From the NCBI RefSeq assembly GCF_000281975.1, contig NZ_AKKE01000018.1:1-36072 (forward strand): DNA of 36,072 nucleotides. The letters are read 5' to 3'. This document shows positions 7,914 through 16,140 of the stretch, piece after piece. Under the pieces are notes generated by a model. The model was given only the letters and a program-made list of their open reading frames with translations, was not told the origin of the DNA and did not search any database. The DNA is from Novosphingobium sp. AP12 (GTDB lineage: Bacteria; Pseudomonadota; Alphaproteobacteria; Sphingomonadales; Sphingomonadaceae). Numbering within the stretch: the stretch's first letter is position 1; each line of letters begins with the position of its first letter. The translations under genes and the position numbers were made by a program.

Positions 7914-9233
7914 ATGGGCAGGCGCCTGACGCTCTATATCATCATCGGCATGGTCCTGGGGATCGTGGCCGGGTGGATACTCCATTCCAGCCTGGCGGCG
8001 GACGACCCGCGGCTGGCGCAGTGGGCCGACTACTTCAAGCTCCTGCCCGACGTATTCCTCAAGCTGATCAAGATGATCATCGCGCCGTTGGTGTTCGCCA
8101 CCATTGTCACCGGTATCGCCGGCATGGGCGACAGCGCGGCGCTGGGCCGTATCGGCGGCAAGGCGATCGCTTGGTTCCTGAGTGCGAGCCTGACCTCGCT
8201 CGGCCTCGGCCTGCTGCTGGTCAACCTGTTCAAGCCGGGCGTCGGCGCGGGCCTCGAACCCGCGGAAGAACTCGGCAAGCTCGACACCGCCGAACTGACG
8301 CTGCGCCACTTCATCCTCGAAATCTTCCCGAGCAGCGCCTTCGATGCGATGGCGAACAACAACATCCTGCAGATTCTGGTGTTCTCGCTTTTCGTCGGTG
8401 TCGGCCTGACCGCGATCGGCGAGAAGGGCGCACCGGTGGTCCGGGGCGCCGAGGCGCTGGCCGAGCTGATGCTGCAGATAACCGGCTACGTCATGCGCTT
8501 CGCGCCCTTCGCCGTGTTCGGCGCGCTTGGCAGCGTGATCGGCACGCGCGGGCTGGGCATCATCGTGACCTACGGCGTGCTGGTGAGCGAGTTCTACTTC
8601 GCCATGTTCCTGCTGTGGGTGCTGCTGTTCCTCGTGGGCGCCATCTTCCTGCGCGGGCGCGTCATCACGCTGTTCCGCTACATCCGCGAGCCGCTGCTGC
8701 TGAGCTTCTCGACCGCATCGTCCGAGGCGAGCCTGCCCAAGCTGTTCGAGCAGCTCGACCGCTTCGGCGTCCCGCGCCGGGTCTCGGGCTTCATCCTGCC
8801 GCTGGGCTACAGTTTCAACCTCGACGGCTCGATGATCTACATGACTTTCGCGTCGATGTTCATCGCGCAGGCTTATGGCATCCATGTGCCGATCGGCTCG
8901 CAGATCCTCATGCTGCTGACGCTGATGGTGAGTTCCAAGGGCATCGCGGGCGTGCCGCGCGCCAGCCTCGTGGTGATCGCGGCCACCCTTTCGCAGTTCG
9001 GCCTGCCGGTGGAAGGCATCGCGCTGCTGCTGGGGGTCGACACCTTCCTCGACATGGGACGCTCGGCGACCAACGTGGTGGGCAATGCCGTCGCCACGGC
9101 AGTCATCACGCGCAGCGAGGGCATGCTCCAGCCGCTGCACGATCCAGACGCCGACGTGCCGCCCGCGCCCACCGACAGCGCTTCGGGAGGTCGCCACGGG
9201 CTCAACGTCGACCCGGAGCAGTACGAGGCCTGA
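7914..9233 (+). CDS. Dicarboxylate/amino acid:cation symporter (DAACS family)
   Basis: A 439-residue membrane carrier of the GltPh/DctA fold. The family hallmarks are the serine-rich hairpin-1 tip (FSTASSEASLPKLFE), the NLDGSMIY segment of TM7 replacing the usual NMDGT, the hairpin-2 tip (SSKGIAGVPRASLV), and the TM8 GVDTFLDMGRSATNVVGNAV with its substrate-binding Asp and Asn. It probably imports C4-dicarboxylates or acidic amino acids with Na+ or H+. The Thr-to-Ser change in NLDGS and the substrate Arg in GMGRSATN fit either. A short cytoplasmic tail rich in Pro/Asp ends the protein. It is convergent with the following lipoprotein gene, four bases apart. Confidence 0.93.
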   Translation: MGRRLTLYIIIGMVLGIVAGWILHSSLAADDPRLAQWADYFKLLPDVFLKLIKMIIAPLVFATIVTGIAGMGDSAALGRIGGKAIAWFLSASLTSLGLGLLLVNLFKPGVGAGLEPAEELGKLDTAELTLRHFILEIFPSSAFDAMANNNILQILVFSLFVGVGLTAIGEKGAPVVRGAEALAELMLQITGYVMRFAPFAVFGALGSVIGTRGLGIIVTYGVLVSEFYFAMFLLWVLLFLVGAIFLRGRVITLFRYIREPLLLSFSTASSEASLPKLFEQLDRFGVPRRVSGFILPLGYSFNLDGSMIYMTFASMFIAQAYGIHVPIGSQILMLLTLMVSSKGIAGVPRASLVVIAATLSQFGLPVEGIALLLGVDTFLDMGRSATNVVGNAVATAVITRSEGMLQPLHDPDADVPPAPTDSASGGRHGLNVDPEQYEA

Positions 9234-9237
9234 GCCT

Positions 9238-9624
9238 CTACTGCGCCAGCTTCACCGGCACGAACGGGGCCAGCCCGCAGCCCGGGCCGCGCTGGAAGTC
9301 GTTGCCGTAGCGGTTGAGCGGATAGATGATGTCCTGCCGGCACAACTGCGAGAGCGAGGTCTCGTACGTGAAGGTGTCGGCGGATTTCAGGCCGCTGCAA
9401 CGGTTCGGCAGCGTCACGCGCCACACCTTGTTTCCCGCGCCGCCGATGAAGTCGATCGTGTTGTCGTCGCGGATGCGGGTATTGGAGAACTGAGTGATCG
9501 GCAGGCAGTCGCGCGGCTCGCCGATCGCTTGGGCGGCGGGCGAGGGGGCAGGCGTCTCGCGCGTTTCCCCCTGCGTGCAGGCGGCGGTCACGAGCAGCAG
9601 TATGGCTGCGGGGCCTTTGTTCAT
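9238..9624 (-). CDS. Small lipoprotein, DUF6491-like
   Basis: A 128-residue protein with a short signal peptide and lipobox LLVTAAC, so C16 would be lipidated. The mature part contains DCLPITQFSNTRIRDDNTID, four further Cys that may form disulfides, and a YPLNRYGNDF-type segment. The CLPI...TRIRDD...IDFI pattern resembles the DUF6491 family of Proteobacteria, whose function is unknown. The family call is from memory of the pattern and not from a search. It stands alone between the convergent symporter and nth. Confidence 0.75.
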   Translation of the reverse strand: MNKGPAAILLLVTAACTQGETRETPAPSPAAQAIGEPRDCLPITQFSNTRIRDDNTIDFIGGAGNKVWRVTLPNRCSGLKSADTFTYETSLSQLCRQDIIYPLNRYGNDFQRGPGCGLAPFVPVKLAQ

Positions 9625-9701
9625 GGCGTTATCCTCTCCTTGCCGGTGGGCAGGTCAGGGCGAGTGTCTGCCCAACCGTCCCTGCCTGCAAGACGGAGCC
9701 G

Positions 9702-10373
9702 TCAGGCGGCGGCCTTTTTCGCGCTCGCCTTCGCTTTGGGGTCCAGAACCTTGGGCTTGAACGCGCAGAGGTCCACTTCGGGGCAGCGCCAGCACTCGGG
9801 CGTGCGTGCCTTGCAGATGTAGCGGCCGTGGAGGATCAGCCAGTGGTGCGCGCCGACCCGGAAGGGCTGCGGCACCTTCTTCTCCAGCTGCTTCTCGACC
9901 GCCAGCGGGGTCTTCCCCTTGGCAAGGCCGGTGCGGTTGCCGACGCGGAAGATGTGGGTGTCGACCGCGAAGGTCTCCGCTCCGAACGCGCAGTTCATCA
10001 CCACGTTGGCGGTCTTGCGCCCGACGCCCGGTAGTTCGACCAGCGCATCGCGGTCCGCCGGCACTTCGCCGCCGTGTCTGTCGACGAGGATCTGCGAGAG
10101 GGCGATGACGTTCTTCGCCTTGGAGTTGAACAGGCCGATTGTCTTGATGTGTGCCTTGAGGCCCTCTTCGCCCAGTTCCACCATCTGCGCTGGCGTCTTC
10201 ACCTCGCGGAACAGCGCCCGCGTGGCCTTGTTGACGCCGACGTCGGTGGACTGCGCCGAGAGCGTCACCGCGACGAGCAGCTGGTAGGTATTCCCATATT
10301 CCAGCTCGGTCTCGGGCGAAGGGTTGGCCTCGGCGAGACGGCGGAAGAATTCGAAGACGTCGTCCTTCTTCAA
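9702..10373 (-). CDS. nth: Endonuclease III
   Basis: A bifunctional DNA glycosylase/AP lyase of 223 residues that removes oxidised pyrimidines. With a TTG start at 10373 the key residues fall at the same numbers as in E. coli Nth: Lys120 in LPGVGRKTANV, Asp138 in AVDTHIF, and the [4Fe-4S] cysteines C187, C194, C197 and C203 (C-x6-C-x2-C-x5-C). This is good evidence for that start, even though no strong Shine-Dalgarno is visible. The TTG overlaps the dapB stop (TTGA), so translation is probably coupled. The C-terminus carries an Ala/Lys-rich extension. A longer frame starts at 10427 but reads through the 3' end of dapB. Confidence 0.94.
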   Translation of the reverse strand: MKKDDVFEFFRRLAEANPSPETELEYGNTYQLLVAVTLSAQSTDVGVNKATRALFREVKTPAQMVELGEEGLKAHIKTIGLFNSKAKNVIALSQILVDRHGGEVPADRDALVELPGVGRKTANVVMNCAFGAETFAVDTHIFRVGNRTGLAKGKTPLAVEKQLEKKVPQPFRVGAHHWLILHGRYICKARTPECWRCPEVDLCAFKPKVLDPKAKASAKKAAA

Positions 10374-11098
10374 AGACCCAGCACCTCGGGCATGGTGTAG
10401 CGGCCCGCCTCCTTGCCGACCAGCCACTGTGCCGCGCGCACCGCGCCCTTGGCGAATATGCCACGGTTTTCGGCGAGGTGGGCGAGCGAGAGGCGCTCGT
10501 TGTCGGCGAGGAAGTGGACGGTGTGATCGCCTGCCACGGTGCCGCCGCGCAGCGCCGCGAAGCCGATGGTGCCGGCCTCGCGCTTGCCGGTGATGCCGTC
10601 GCGGCCGCGCACGGCGTGCTGGGCGAGCGTGACTTCACGGCCCTGCGCCGCAGCCTCGCCCAGCAGCAGAGCGGTGCCCGAGGGTGCGTCCACCTTCATG
10701 CGGTGATGCGTCTCGACGATCTCGATGTCCCAGTCCTCGCCGAGCCGCGAGGCGGCTTCGCGCACGAGATGCGCGAGCAGGGTGACGCCGAGCGAGGTGT
10801 TGCCGGTCTGGAGCACGGGGATCGACGCGGCGGCGGCATCGATCAGCCAGTGGTGGCGCTCCTCGAGACCGGTGGTGCCGATGACGATGGGCAGACTCGC
10901 GGCGATCGCGGCGTCGAGATTGCCTTCGAGGGCACCGGGGCTGGAGAAGTCGATCAGGATGTCGGCATTGGCGGCGATGGCGGAAACGTCGCCATCCTTG
11001 TCGACGCCGCCAGCAAGATCCTCGCCTGCGTCGGCGATGGCCGCCGCGATCGCCTGGCCCATGCGCCCCTGGCTGCCGATGATTCCGATTCGCGTCAC
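10370..11098 (-). CDS. dapB: 4-hydroxy-tetrahydrodipicolinate reductase
   Basis: A 242-residue enzyme that reduces 4-hydroxy-tetrahydrodipicolinate with NAD(P)H in lysine/diaminopimelate synthesis. The N-terminal Rossmann motif is GSQGRMG (residues 8-14), followed by GTTG (74-77). The catalytic signature is in ETHHRMKVDAPSGTA (129-143), with His131/His132 and Lys135. Start is GTG at 11098, preceded by GGAGA at a good distance. It heads a pair with nth and is divergent from the sirtuin gene with a 93-base gap that should hold both promoters. Confidence 0.96.
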   Translation of the reverse strand: MTRIGIIGSQGRMGQAIAAAIADAGEDLAGGVDKDGDVSAIAANADILIDFSSPGALEGNLDAAIAASLPIVIGTTGLEERHHWLIDAAAASIPVLQTGNTSLGVTLLAHLVREAASRLGEDWDIEIVETHHRMKVDAPSGTALLLGEAAAQGREVTLAQHAVRGRDGITGKREAGTIGFAALRGGTVAGDHTVHFLADNERLSLAHLAENRGIFAKGAVRAAQWLVGKEAGRYTMPEVLGL

Positions 11099-11191
11099 GT
11101 ACTGTCTCCGTCCGGCTCTGGCGCCTTTGCCAGCGCGAATGGAGCAAAGCCGAGGCTTCGACAAGCTTGGGATGCGCGGTATGGTGCGGCC

Positions 11192-11899
11192 ATGACCAGC
11201 ATCCGCAACATCGTCATCCTCACCGGCGCGGGCATCTCCGCCGAGAGCGGCATCGACACCTTCCGCTCCGAAGGCGGCCTGTGGGAGCAGCACCGCGTCG
11301 AGGATGTCGCCACACCCGAGGCCTTCGAGCGCGACCCCGACCTCGTCCTGCGCTTCTACGACATGCGCCGCGAAGCCATCCAGACCAAGGAGCCCAACGC
11401 CGCGCACCATGCCCTAGCGAAGCTGGACGCAGAGTGGGACGGCGAACTGCTGATCGTCACCCAGAACGTCGACGACCTCCATGAACGCGCCGGTGCGCGC
11501 CGGGTGCTCCACATGCACGGCGAGCACCTCAACGCCTGGTGCACCGCCTGCGACGTGCGCTCACCCTGGACGGGCACGCTGATCGACCGTCCGGCCTGTC
11601 CCGAATGCGGCGAGGCGGCGCTGCGGCCCGACGTCGTGTGGTTCGGGGAAATGCCCTACCAGATGGATGAAATCTTCGCCGCGCTGCGGGGCGCCGACCT
11701 GTTCGTCTCGATCGGCACGTCGGGCGCGGTCTATCCCGCCGCCGGCTTCGTGCGCAATGCCCGGGAGCTTGGCGCGGAGACGTTGGAATTGAACTTGGAA
11801 CCCAGCCAGGGCACCGCATGGTTCGACGAGGCTCGCCACGGACCGGCGACAAGGATCGTGCAGGCATGGGTGGAGGAGATGCTCAGTCTTCACCGGTAA
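11192..11899 (+). CDS. cobB: NAD-dependent protein deacylase (sirtuin, class III type)
   Basis: A 235-residue sirtuin that removes acyl groups from lysine side chains using NAD+. Motifs: GAGISAESGIDTFR (12-25), QNVDDLHERAG (91-101), catalytic His109 in HMHGE, and a zinc ribbon with C117/C120 and C136/C139. FYDMRR supplies Tyr56 and Arg59 in the Y-x2-R arrangement that in SIRT5 and E. coli CobB recognises succinyl or malonyl lysine. Desuccinylase activity is therefore plausible besides deacetylation. The frame is open far upstream, but the family N-terminus fits the ATG at 11192. Confidence 0.93.
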   Translation: MTSIRNIVILTGAGISAESGIDTFRSEGGLWEQHRVEDVATPEAFERDPDLVLRFYDMRREAIQTKEPNAAHHALAKLDAEWDGELLIVTQNVDDLHERAGARRVLHMHGEHLNAWCTACDVRSPWTGTLIDRPACPECGEAALRPDVVWFGEMPYQMDEIFAALRGADLFVSIGTSGAVYPAAGFVRNARELGAETLELNLEPSQGTAWFDEARHGPATRIVQAWVEEMLSLHR

Positions 11900-11908
11900 C
11901 GGGGAGGG

Positions 11909-12673
11909 TCAACCGCAAGCCTTGCAGGCGGGGTCCTTGGCGATCTTGAGTGGCCGCATGGAAGGGGCCATGCCGTCGATCAGGTGGAGCGTGCCGAACT
12001 GCGGCTCCCCGAACGCGGCGCGGCCTGCCAGCAGCACCCGCATCCCATGCATGGCGGCGAAGGTGCCCACCATGCCGACCATCGCGCCCAGCACGCCGTC
12101 GGCGGCGCAGGTGTCGCAATCGACCGCGTCGAACGCATCACCCACGAAGCAGCGGTAGCAGGCCTGGCCGGGCAGATGCCCCGCGAAATTGGCGACCTGC
12201 CCCTGGAAGCGACCAACCGCCGCGCTCGTGAGGGGAACGCCCAGTTCTACACAGGTATCTGACACCAGCAGCCGAGTCGCGAAGTTGTCACAGCCGTCCA
12301 GTACGAGGTCCGCGCCGGAAACGACCTCTTGCGCGTTACCAACCCCTACTCGCGCGACAACGGGATCGACCTTCAGGCCAAGATCAAAACGCCGCACCCA
12401 TTCGGCTGCCGCTTCCGCCTTGGGCCTGCCGACATCCGACGGCGTATAAATCGTCTGGCGCTGGAGGTTGCTGATGTCGACGACGTCATCATCCACCAGG
12501 GTGAGACGGCCTATGCCGGCTGCGGCGAGGTACTGCAGGGAAGGACTGCCGATCCCGCCGCAGCCGACAAGCACCACATGCGCCTCGCTCAGCGCCACCT
12601 GTCCCGCGCCGCCGACTTCGGGCAACACGATGTGGCGCGCGAAGCGGCCCAGTCTGTCCGCGGTGATGGTCAT
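11909..12673 (-). CDS. MoeB/ThiF-family adenylyltransferase
   Basis: A 254-residue E1-like enzyme that adenylates the C-terminal glycine of a ubiquitin-like sulfur carrier, MoaD for molybdopterin or ThiS for thiamine. Features in order: ATP-binding GCGGIGSP (37-44), NLQRQ (69-73), Lys85, Asp129 in GCDNFATR, and a structural zinc site at C172/C175 with C250/C253 at the extreme C-terminus. C186/C189 in DCDTCAADGVLG are near the region carrying the catalytic Cys in relatives. The ATG overlaps the DUF983 stop (ATGA). MoeB and ThiF cannot be separated by motif alone, so no symbol is given; gene order near dnaA favours MoeB. Confidence 0.9.
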   Translation of the reverse strand: MTITADRLGRFARHIVLPEVGGAGQVALSEAHVVLVGCGGIGSPSLQYLAAAGIGRLTLVDDDVVDISNLQRQTIYTPSDVGRPKAEAAAEWVRRFDLGLKVDPVVARVGVGNAQEVVSGADLVLDGCDNFATRLLVSDTCVELGVPLTSAAVGRFQGQVANFAGHLPGQACYRCFVGDAFDAVDCDTCAADGVLGAMVGMVGTFAAMHGMRVLLAGRAAFGEPQFGTLHLIDGMAPSMRPLKIAKDPACKACG

Positions 12674-13062
12674 GGCGTTTCGGGGTCCTCGGGCAGGCGC
12701 TCCTTGACGAAGCCGTGCATGCCATTCCACCACTGCACTGCGATGACGGCGCCCTTGGCCGGCTGGAGCATGCCCAGCATCATCACGAGCGCCAGCGGCA
12801 CCAGGATCGCCATCATCGCCACAGGGCCCAGCTCGAAGTCGAGCGAGAGCATGATGATGAGCGGAGCCATCAGGTGACCAGTCACGATCATGGCGATGTA
12901 GGCGGGAAAGTCGTCGGCCCGCTGCGGGGTCAGGTCGAGCATGCAAACCGGGCAGCGCTCGCGCGGCTTCAGCCACTTGCGGAACAGGCTGCCCTGCTCG
13001 CAGCGCGGGCAGCGACCGCGAATGCCGCGCCAGGCAGCTTGTGCGAAAGTGGCTGGGATCAT
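12670..13062 (-). CDS. DUF983 membrane protein
   Basis: A 130-residue protein with an N-terminal zinc-ribbon-like pair, CPRC and CPVC, and then two membrane helices (roughly residues 52-73 and 79-100). The WNGMHGF segment after the second helix is also typical of DUF983. Function is unknown; in some Alphaproteobacteria members lie near cytochrome oxidase genes, but not here. Its stop overlaps the start of the MoeB/ThiF-like gene, suggesting one transcript. Confidence 0.86.
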   Translation of the reverse strand: MIPATFAQAAWRGIRGRCPRCEQGSLFRKWLKPRERCPVCMLDLTPQRADDFPAYIAMIVTGHLMAPLIIMLSLDFELGPVAMMAILVPLALVMMLGMLQPAKGAVIAVQWWNGMHGFVKERLPEDPETP

Positions 13063-13164
13063 CCCCGAGCGCCTACAGCATGAGCGGCGGGGGGTGAAGC
13101 GGCAAGATCCGCGCCTCCTCGCGATCCCGCTCCGGCGGGGATCACGAGGGCGGCGGGGTCGGCC

Positions 13165-14016
13165 TCAAAAGCCCAGGATGTGCACTTGGTTGCGCCCGGC
13201 GTTCTTCGCCGAATAGAGCGCCGCGTCGGCCTGCTTGGTGGCTTCGCCGAGCTGCGCGAAAGTGCGTACCGGGGCAAGGCCGCAGGAGAAGGTGACCGCG
13301 TGGTCCTCGATGCCAAGCTCGGTATCGAGCGCGATCGTGGCGCGCAGGCGCTCCATCACCAGGCGGGCTTCCTCGACCGTGGTGTGGGGCAGGAGCACGG
13401 CGAACTCCTCGCCGCCCCAGCGCGCGGCGATGTCGCTGCGGCGCAGGTGGTCCTCGATCTTGCGGGCGAGGGACTTGAGGATGACATCGCCCGCAGCATG
13501 GCCGAATTCGTCGTTGATGGCCTTGAAATGGTCGATGTCGATGATGCCGAGCACCGCATTGCTGCGGCCGCGCAGGACCTGCTCGGCGGAGTCGAGGAAA
13601 CCACGGCGGTTGCGGATGCCGGTGAGGGGATCACGCTCCGCTGCATCGACGAGTTGCTCGATGCGCGCGGCGGTGTCGTTCGCCGCGGTGGTGACGCCGT
13701 TGAGAAGGCGGCCAACGAGGTCGTTGCCGCCTTCAGGTACGGCCACGATCCGCTCTCCGTTCTGGATTGCCGCGAGCATCGCGGTGGCCTCTCCGATCGG
13801 CGCCAGAAGCGCATGGATCGCGGCGAGGCCGAGACCGGTGCCGACCAGCGTCGCGACCAGCAGCGTGACGAGAGTGCCGATCTCCCAATGCCCGGTCAGC
13901 GCCTGAAGCGCGATGCACGCGAGCAGCGGGACGTGGACGGCGCCGAAGCAGAAGAAGAGAACCCGGCGCTCGTAGCTGCGGGGAAATAGAAACGCGGTGG
14001 CCCTGTAGAAGCGCAT
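13165..14016 (-). CDS. Membrane-bound diguanylate cyclase (GGDEF)
   Basis: A 283-residue protein. Two membrane helices (about 18-40 and 46-68) lead into a short linker resembling a HAMP segment and then a GGDEF domain (about 125-283). The active-site loop is GGEEF at 201-205, with metal-binding Asp160 in IIDIDHF. The inhibitory I-site RRSD (192-195) sits five residues before it, so product feedback is expected. It should make cyclic di-GMP from two GTP. No recognisable sensory domain is present, so the signal is unknown. It lies downstream of dnaA on the same strand with a 142-base gap. Confidence 0.92.
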   Translation of the reverse strand: MRFYRATAFLFPRSYERRVLFFCFGAVHVPLLACIALQALTGHWEIGTLVTLLVATLVGTGLGLAAIHALLAPIGEATAMLAAIQNGERIVAVPEGGNDLVGRLLNGVTTAANDTAARIEQLVDAAERDPLTGIRNRRGFLDSAEQVLRGRSNAVLGIIDIDHFKAINDEFGHAAGDVILKSLARKIEDHLRRSDIAARWGGEEFAVLLPHTTVEEARLVMERLRATIALDTELGIEDHAVTFSCGLAPVRTFAQLGEATKQADAALYSAKNAGRNQVHILGF

Positions 14017-14126
14017 GGGGGGAATGCCTTCTTTCCGTTGATTGAAAATGAAACGCGAAAACGCCTCGATTTGAATACGGAAGGTGGCTTATGGAAGTGT
14101 TAATTCCCGCGCCGAAATGGCAGATT

Positions 14127-14156
14127 TCCGCCGCGAACGGAAACGCGGCGGATTTT
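14127..14156 (+). terminator. Perfect 9-bp hairpin at the dnaA 3' end, T-tract on plus strand
   Basis: TCCGCCGCG (14127-14135) and CGCGGCGGA (14144-14152) form a perfect stem with an 8-base loop, followed on the plus strand by TTTTATT. It sits two bases beyond the dnaA stop codon region. In plus orientation this is a textbook intrinsic terminator; in minus orientation (the dnaA direction) the stem is preceded by A residues and followed by AATCTG, so it may work only weakly for dnaA. Confidence 0.6.
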
Positions 14157-14158
14157 AT

Positions 14159-15592
14159 TCAGCTTTCGAGCTGGCGCAGGAGCGAGCGCACGTCACCGTC
14201 CATGTCCGCGTCCCGGGTACGCAGTTCCTCGATCAGGCGGACCGCGTGAATGACCGTCGAGTGATCGCGGCCGCCGAACTTGCGGCCGATCTCAGGGTAC
14301 GAGCGCGGGGTCAGCACCTTGGCAAGGTACATGGCAACCTGGCGCGGGCGCACGACGGCGCGGGCGCGGCGCTTCGAGCTCATCTCGGTGCGGTCGATGC
14401 GGTAGAACTGGCAGACCGTGCGCTGGATCTCGTCGATCGTGATGCGGCGGCGGTTCGCCGAGAGGATGTCGGTGAGCTGTTCCTCGGCGAGCTGGAGAGA
14501 CACGGCCTGGCCGGTGAGCTGCGCGTAGGCGATCAGCTTGTTGAGGCCGCCGACCAGTTCACGCACGTTGCGGTTGATGGTCCGGGCGAGGAACTCGATG
14601 ACATCGGCTGGCACCACGATCGAGGCGAAGCGCGTGAGGCGGCTTTCGAGGATCGAGCGGCGCAGTTCGATGTCGGCGGGCAGGATGTCGGCGACGAGGC
14701 CCATCGACAGGCGCGAGAGCAGGCGCGGCTCGACACCGTCGAGCGCCTGGGGCGCCCGGTCGGCGGCGAAGACGAGGCGCTTGCCTTCCTGGAGCAGGGC
14801 ATCGATCGTGTAGAGCAGTTCTTCCTGCGCCGACGCCTTGCCGATGATGAACTGGATGTCGTCCACCAGCAGCAGGTCGAAGCCCCGCAGGCGCGACTTG
14901 AACTCGATCATCTGGTTCTGGCGCAGCGCCTGCACGAACTCGACCATGAAGCGCTCGGCCGAGCAGTAGAAGATCCGGGCATGCGGGTGGCTGGCGAGAT
15001 AGGCGTGGCCGATCGCGTGCAGAAGGTGCGTCTTGCCCTGGCCGGTCGCGGCCTTGAGGTAGAGCGGCGAGAACTGCGGCGTCTCGGTCGCCGCCATGCG
15101 CTGCGCCGCGTTGCAGGCGAGCACGTTGGAAGTGCCGGTCACGAAGCTGGTGAAGGTCTGCGAGGCGTCGATGCCTGCAGGGCCCTGGCCGAGCGCGGCG
15201 AATGATTCGCCCGCGAGGGCGACGCCGAGCGGGTCGATCGAGCCTTGCGCCGAATCGTTCGCGGGCGCGCTCGACGGGCGGCCGCCGTTGCCGAGGCGCA
15301 GTTCGGGAAGCTGGCGGCGGCCGGGATGCACGAGGATACGAACGTGGCGCACGTCGGGGCGGGCGATCTTCCAGGCCAGCGAGAGCCGGTCGGCGAATCG
15401 GTCCGTGACCCAGTTCGCGGAGAATTCGGTGGGAAGGTAGAGGTCGAGCGTGCCGGTTTCCGCGCAGTAGTTGCCCGGCTGGATCGGCTTGATCCACTGG
15501 CTGTGCGCCTGATGTCCCAGGTCCTTGCGCAGGCCCTGGCTGATGTCCGCCCAGTCCGCCGCCAGGTTCACGGCTTCCTGATCTTCTTCCAT
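14159..15592 (-). CDS. dnaA: Chromosomal replication initiator DnaA
   Basis: The AAA+ replication initiator that melts the origin and loads DnaB. From the ATG at 15592 it has 477 residues. The N-terminal domain I ([20 protein letters not shown]) and a variable linker precede the ATPase core: P-loop region [11 protein letters not shown], Walker [11 protein letters not shown], and sensor/arginine-finger segments. Domain IV ends with the DNA-binding signature [17 protein letters not shown]. The first P-loop glycine of most DnaA proteins is Ala here. The frame is open to 15781 with another ATG at 15649 (adding MVEQGANGVNRKSK...); AAGGCGG lies upstream of 15592. The start is therefore uncertain. 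rpsT lies upstream on the same strand, separated by a structured regulatory gap. Confidence 0.95.
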   Translation of the reverse strand: MEEDQEAVNLAADWADISQGLRKDLGHQAHSQWIKPIQPGNYCAETGTLDLYLPTEFSANWVTDRFADRLSLAWKIARPDVRHVRILVHPGRRQLPELRLGNGGRPSSAPANDSAQGSIDPLGVALAGESFAALGQGPAGIDASQTFTSFVTGTSNVLACNAAQRMAATETPQFSPLYLKAATGQGKTHLLHAIGHAYLASHPHARIFYCSAERFMVEFVQALRQNQMIEFKSRLRGFDLLLVDDIQFIIGKASAQEELLYTIDALLQEGKRLVFAADRAPQALDGVEPRLLSRLSMGLVADILPADIELRRSILESRLTRFASIVVPADVIEFLARTINRNVRELVGGLNKLIAYAQLTGQAVSLQLAEEQLTDILSANRRRITIDEIQRTVCQFYRIDRTEMSSKRRARAVVRPRQVAMYLAKVLTPRSYPEIGRKFGGRDHSTVIHAVRLIEELRTRDADMDGDVRSLLRQLES

Positions 15593-15715
15593 CGACACTC
15601 GCACCGCCTTAGACTTCCTGTTCACGCCGTTCGCACCTTGTTCGACCATCGGGTTCACCGGGGGCACCACCGAGGGGTGGCCTGTTGACGTATTTGACAC
15701 TGGTCGAACTCCCCT

Positions 15716-15750
15716 CGTTCGCATGAACGCTCGCATAACGTTCGCGTGAA
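15716..15750. repeat. Three tandem near-identical 12-bp units upstream of dnaA
   Basis: The units are CGTTCGCATGAA (15716-15727), CGCTCGCATAA (15728-15738) and CGTTCGCGTGAA (15739-15750). Units 1 and 3 differ at one base; unit 2 lacks one base. They lie about 125-160 bases upstream of the chosen dnaA start and could be protein-binding sites. Confidence 0.7.
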
Positions 15751-15824
15751 CACCCCTGCGTTGCGGACGAAGGCTCGACATCGGAAGCGGTGGTGGAAGG
15801 CGGCAAAGGTAAAACCTTCCCCCA

Positions 15825-15846
15825 GCCGCAAACGCATGTTTGCGGC
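15825..15846. repeat. Inverted repeat upstream of dnaA
   Basis: Perfect 9-bp arms GCCGCAAAC (15825-15833) and GTTTGCGGC (15838-15846) are separated by GCAT. The size fits a dimeric regulator site or an RNA hairpin in a long dnaA leader. Confidence 0.65.
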
Positions 15847-16092
15847 CGTTGTTCCAGACGCTATCGATGTTTCCCCGGCCAGTTCCGCAACGGCCGAGCC
15901 CCCTTTTAGGAAGGCGTTCGCCTCACAAGCAAGACGCCCCTCCCCAAATAAATAAAATTATGGCTGTTGACTCACTCGCGACCCGCCGATTTCCGTCGCC
16001 GAACTGTAATGTGCTTTAGATTCAGAGTGTTCCGCGTCGCAGCGTCCCGAATCGCAGCATTTCCGTGAGTTTAATGAAGCCCGTGCTGCACT

Positions 16093-16140
16093 GCAGCAAA
16101 AACCAAAAACGGAGCCGGGATCATCGACCCCGGCTCCGTT
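16093..16140 (-). terminator. Intrinsic terminator of rpsT
   Basis: A perfect 12-bp stem (16108-16119 with 16129-16140, AACGGAGCCGGG and its complement) has a 9-base loop. On the minus strand it is followed by TTTTGGTTTTTG. It lies about 60 bases beyond the rpsT stop and separates rpsT from dnaA, so dnaA must have its own promoter. On the plus strand the stem is followed by CTTGTTT, so it may also stop plus-strand transcripts. Confidence 0.88.

Larger units (their letters stand above)
15593..16092 (-). promoter_or_regulatory. dnaA upstream region with repeats and GANTC sites
   Basis: About 500 bases between the dnaA start and the rpsT terminator carry no gene I accept. They hold a tandem 12/11/12-bp repeat (15716-15750), a 9-bp-arm inverted repeat (15825-15846), an A/T-rich patch near 15946-15962, and GANTC sites at 15969, 16019 and 16049. 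I see no match to the strong DnaA box TTATCCACA, so an origin is not supported. No convincing -35/-10 pair for dnaA was found. Confidence 0.55.

Noticed and set aside
6486..9197. A 903-residue open frame on the minus strand
   Set aside because: It runs antisense to dapE and the dicarboxylate symporter, both with clear motifs, and its translation is repetitive Arg/Gln/Glu/His-rich sequence typical of antisense frames in GC-rich codon usage.
12329..12877. A 182-residue plus-strand frame opposite the MoeB-like and DUF983 genes
   Set aside because: It spans the junction of two well-supported minus-strand genes and shows no recognisable domain.
14091..14270. A short plus-strand frame beginning MEVLIPAPKWQIS, with AAGG upstream
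   Set aside because: It runs into antisense of the dnaA 3' end and through the terminator hairpin; under 60 residues and without a promoter I can defend.
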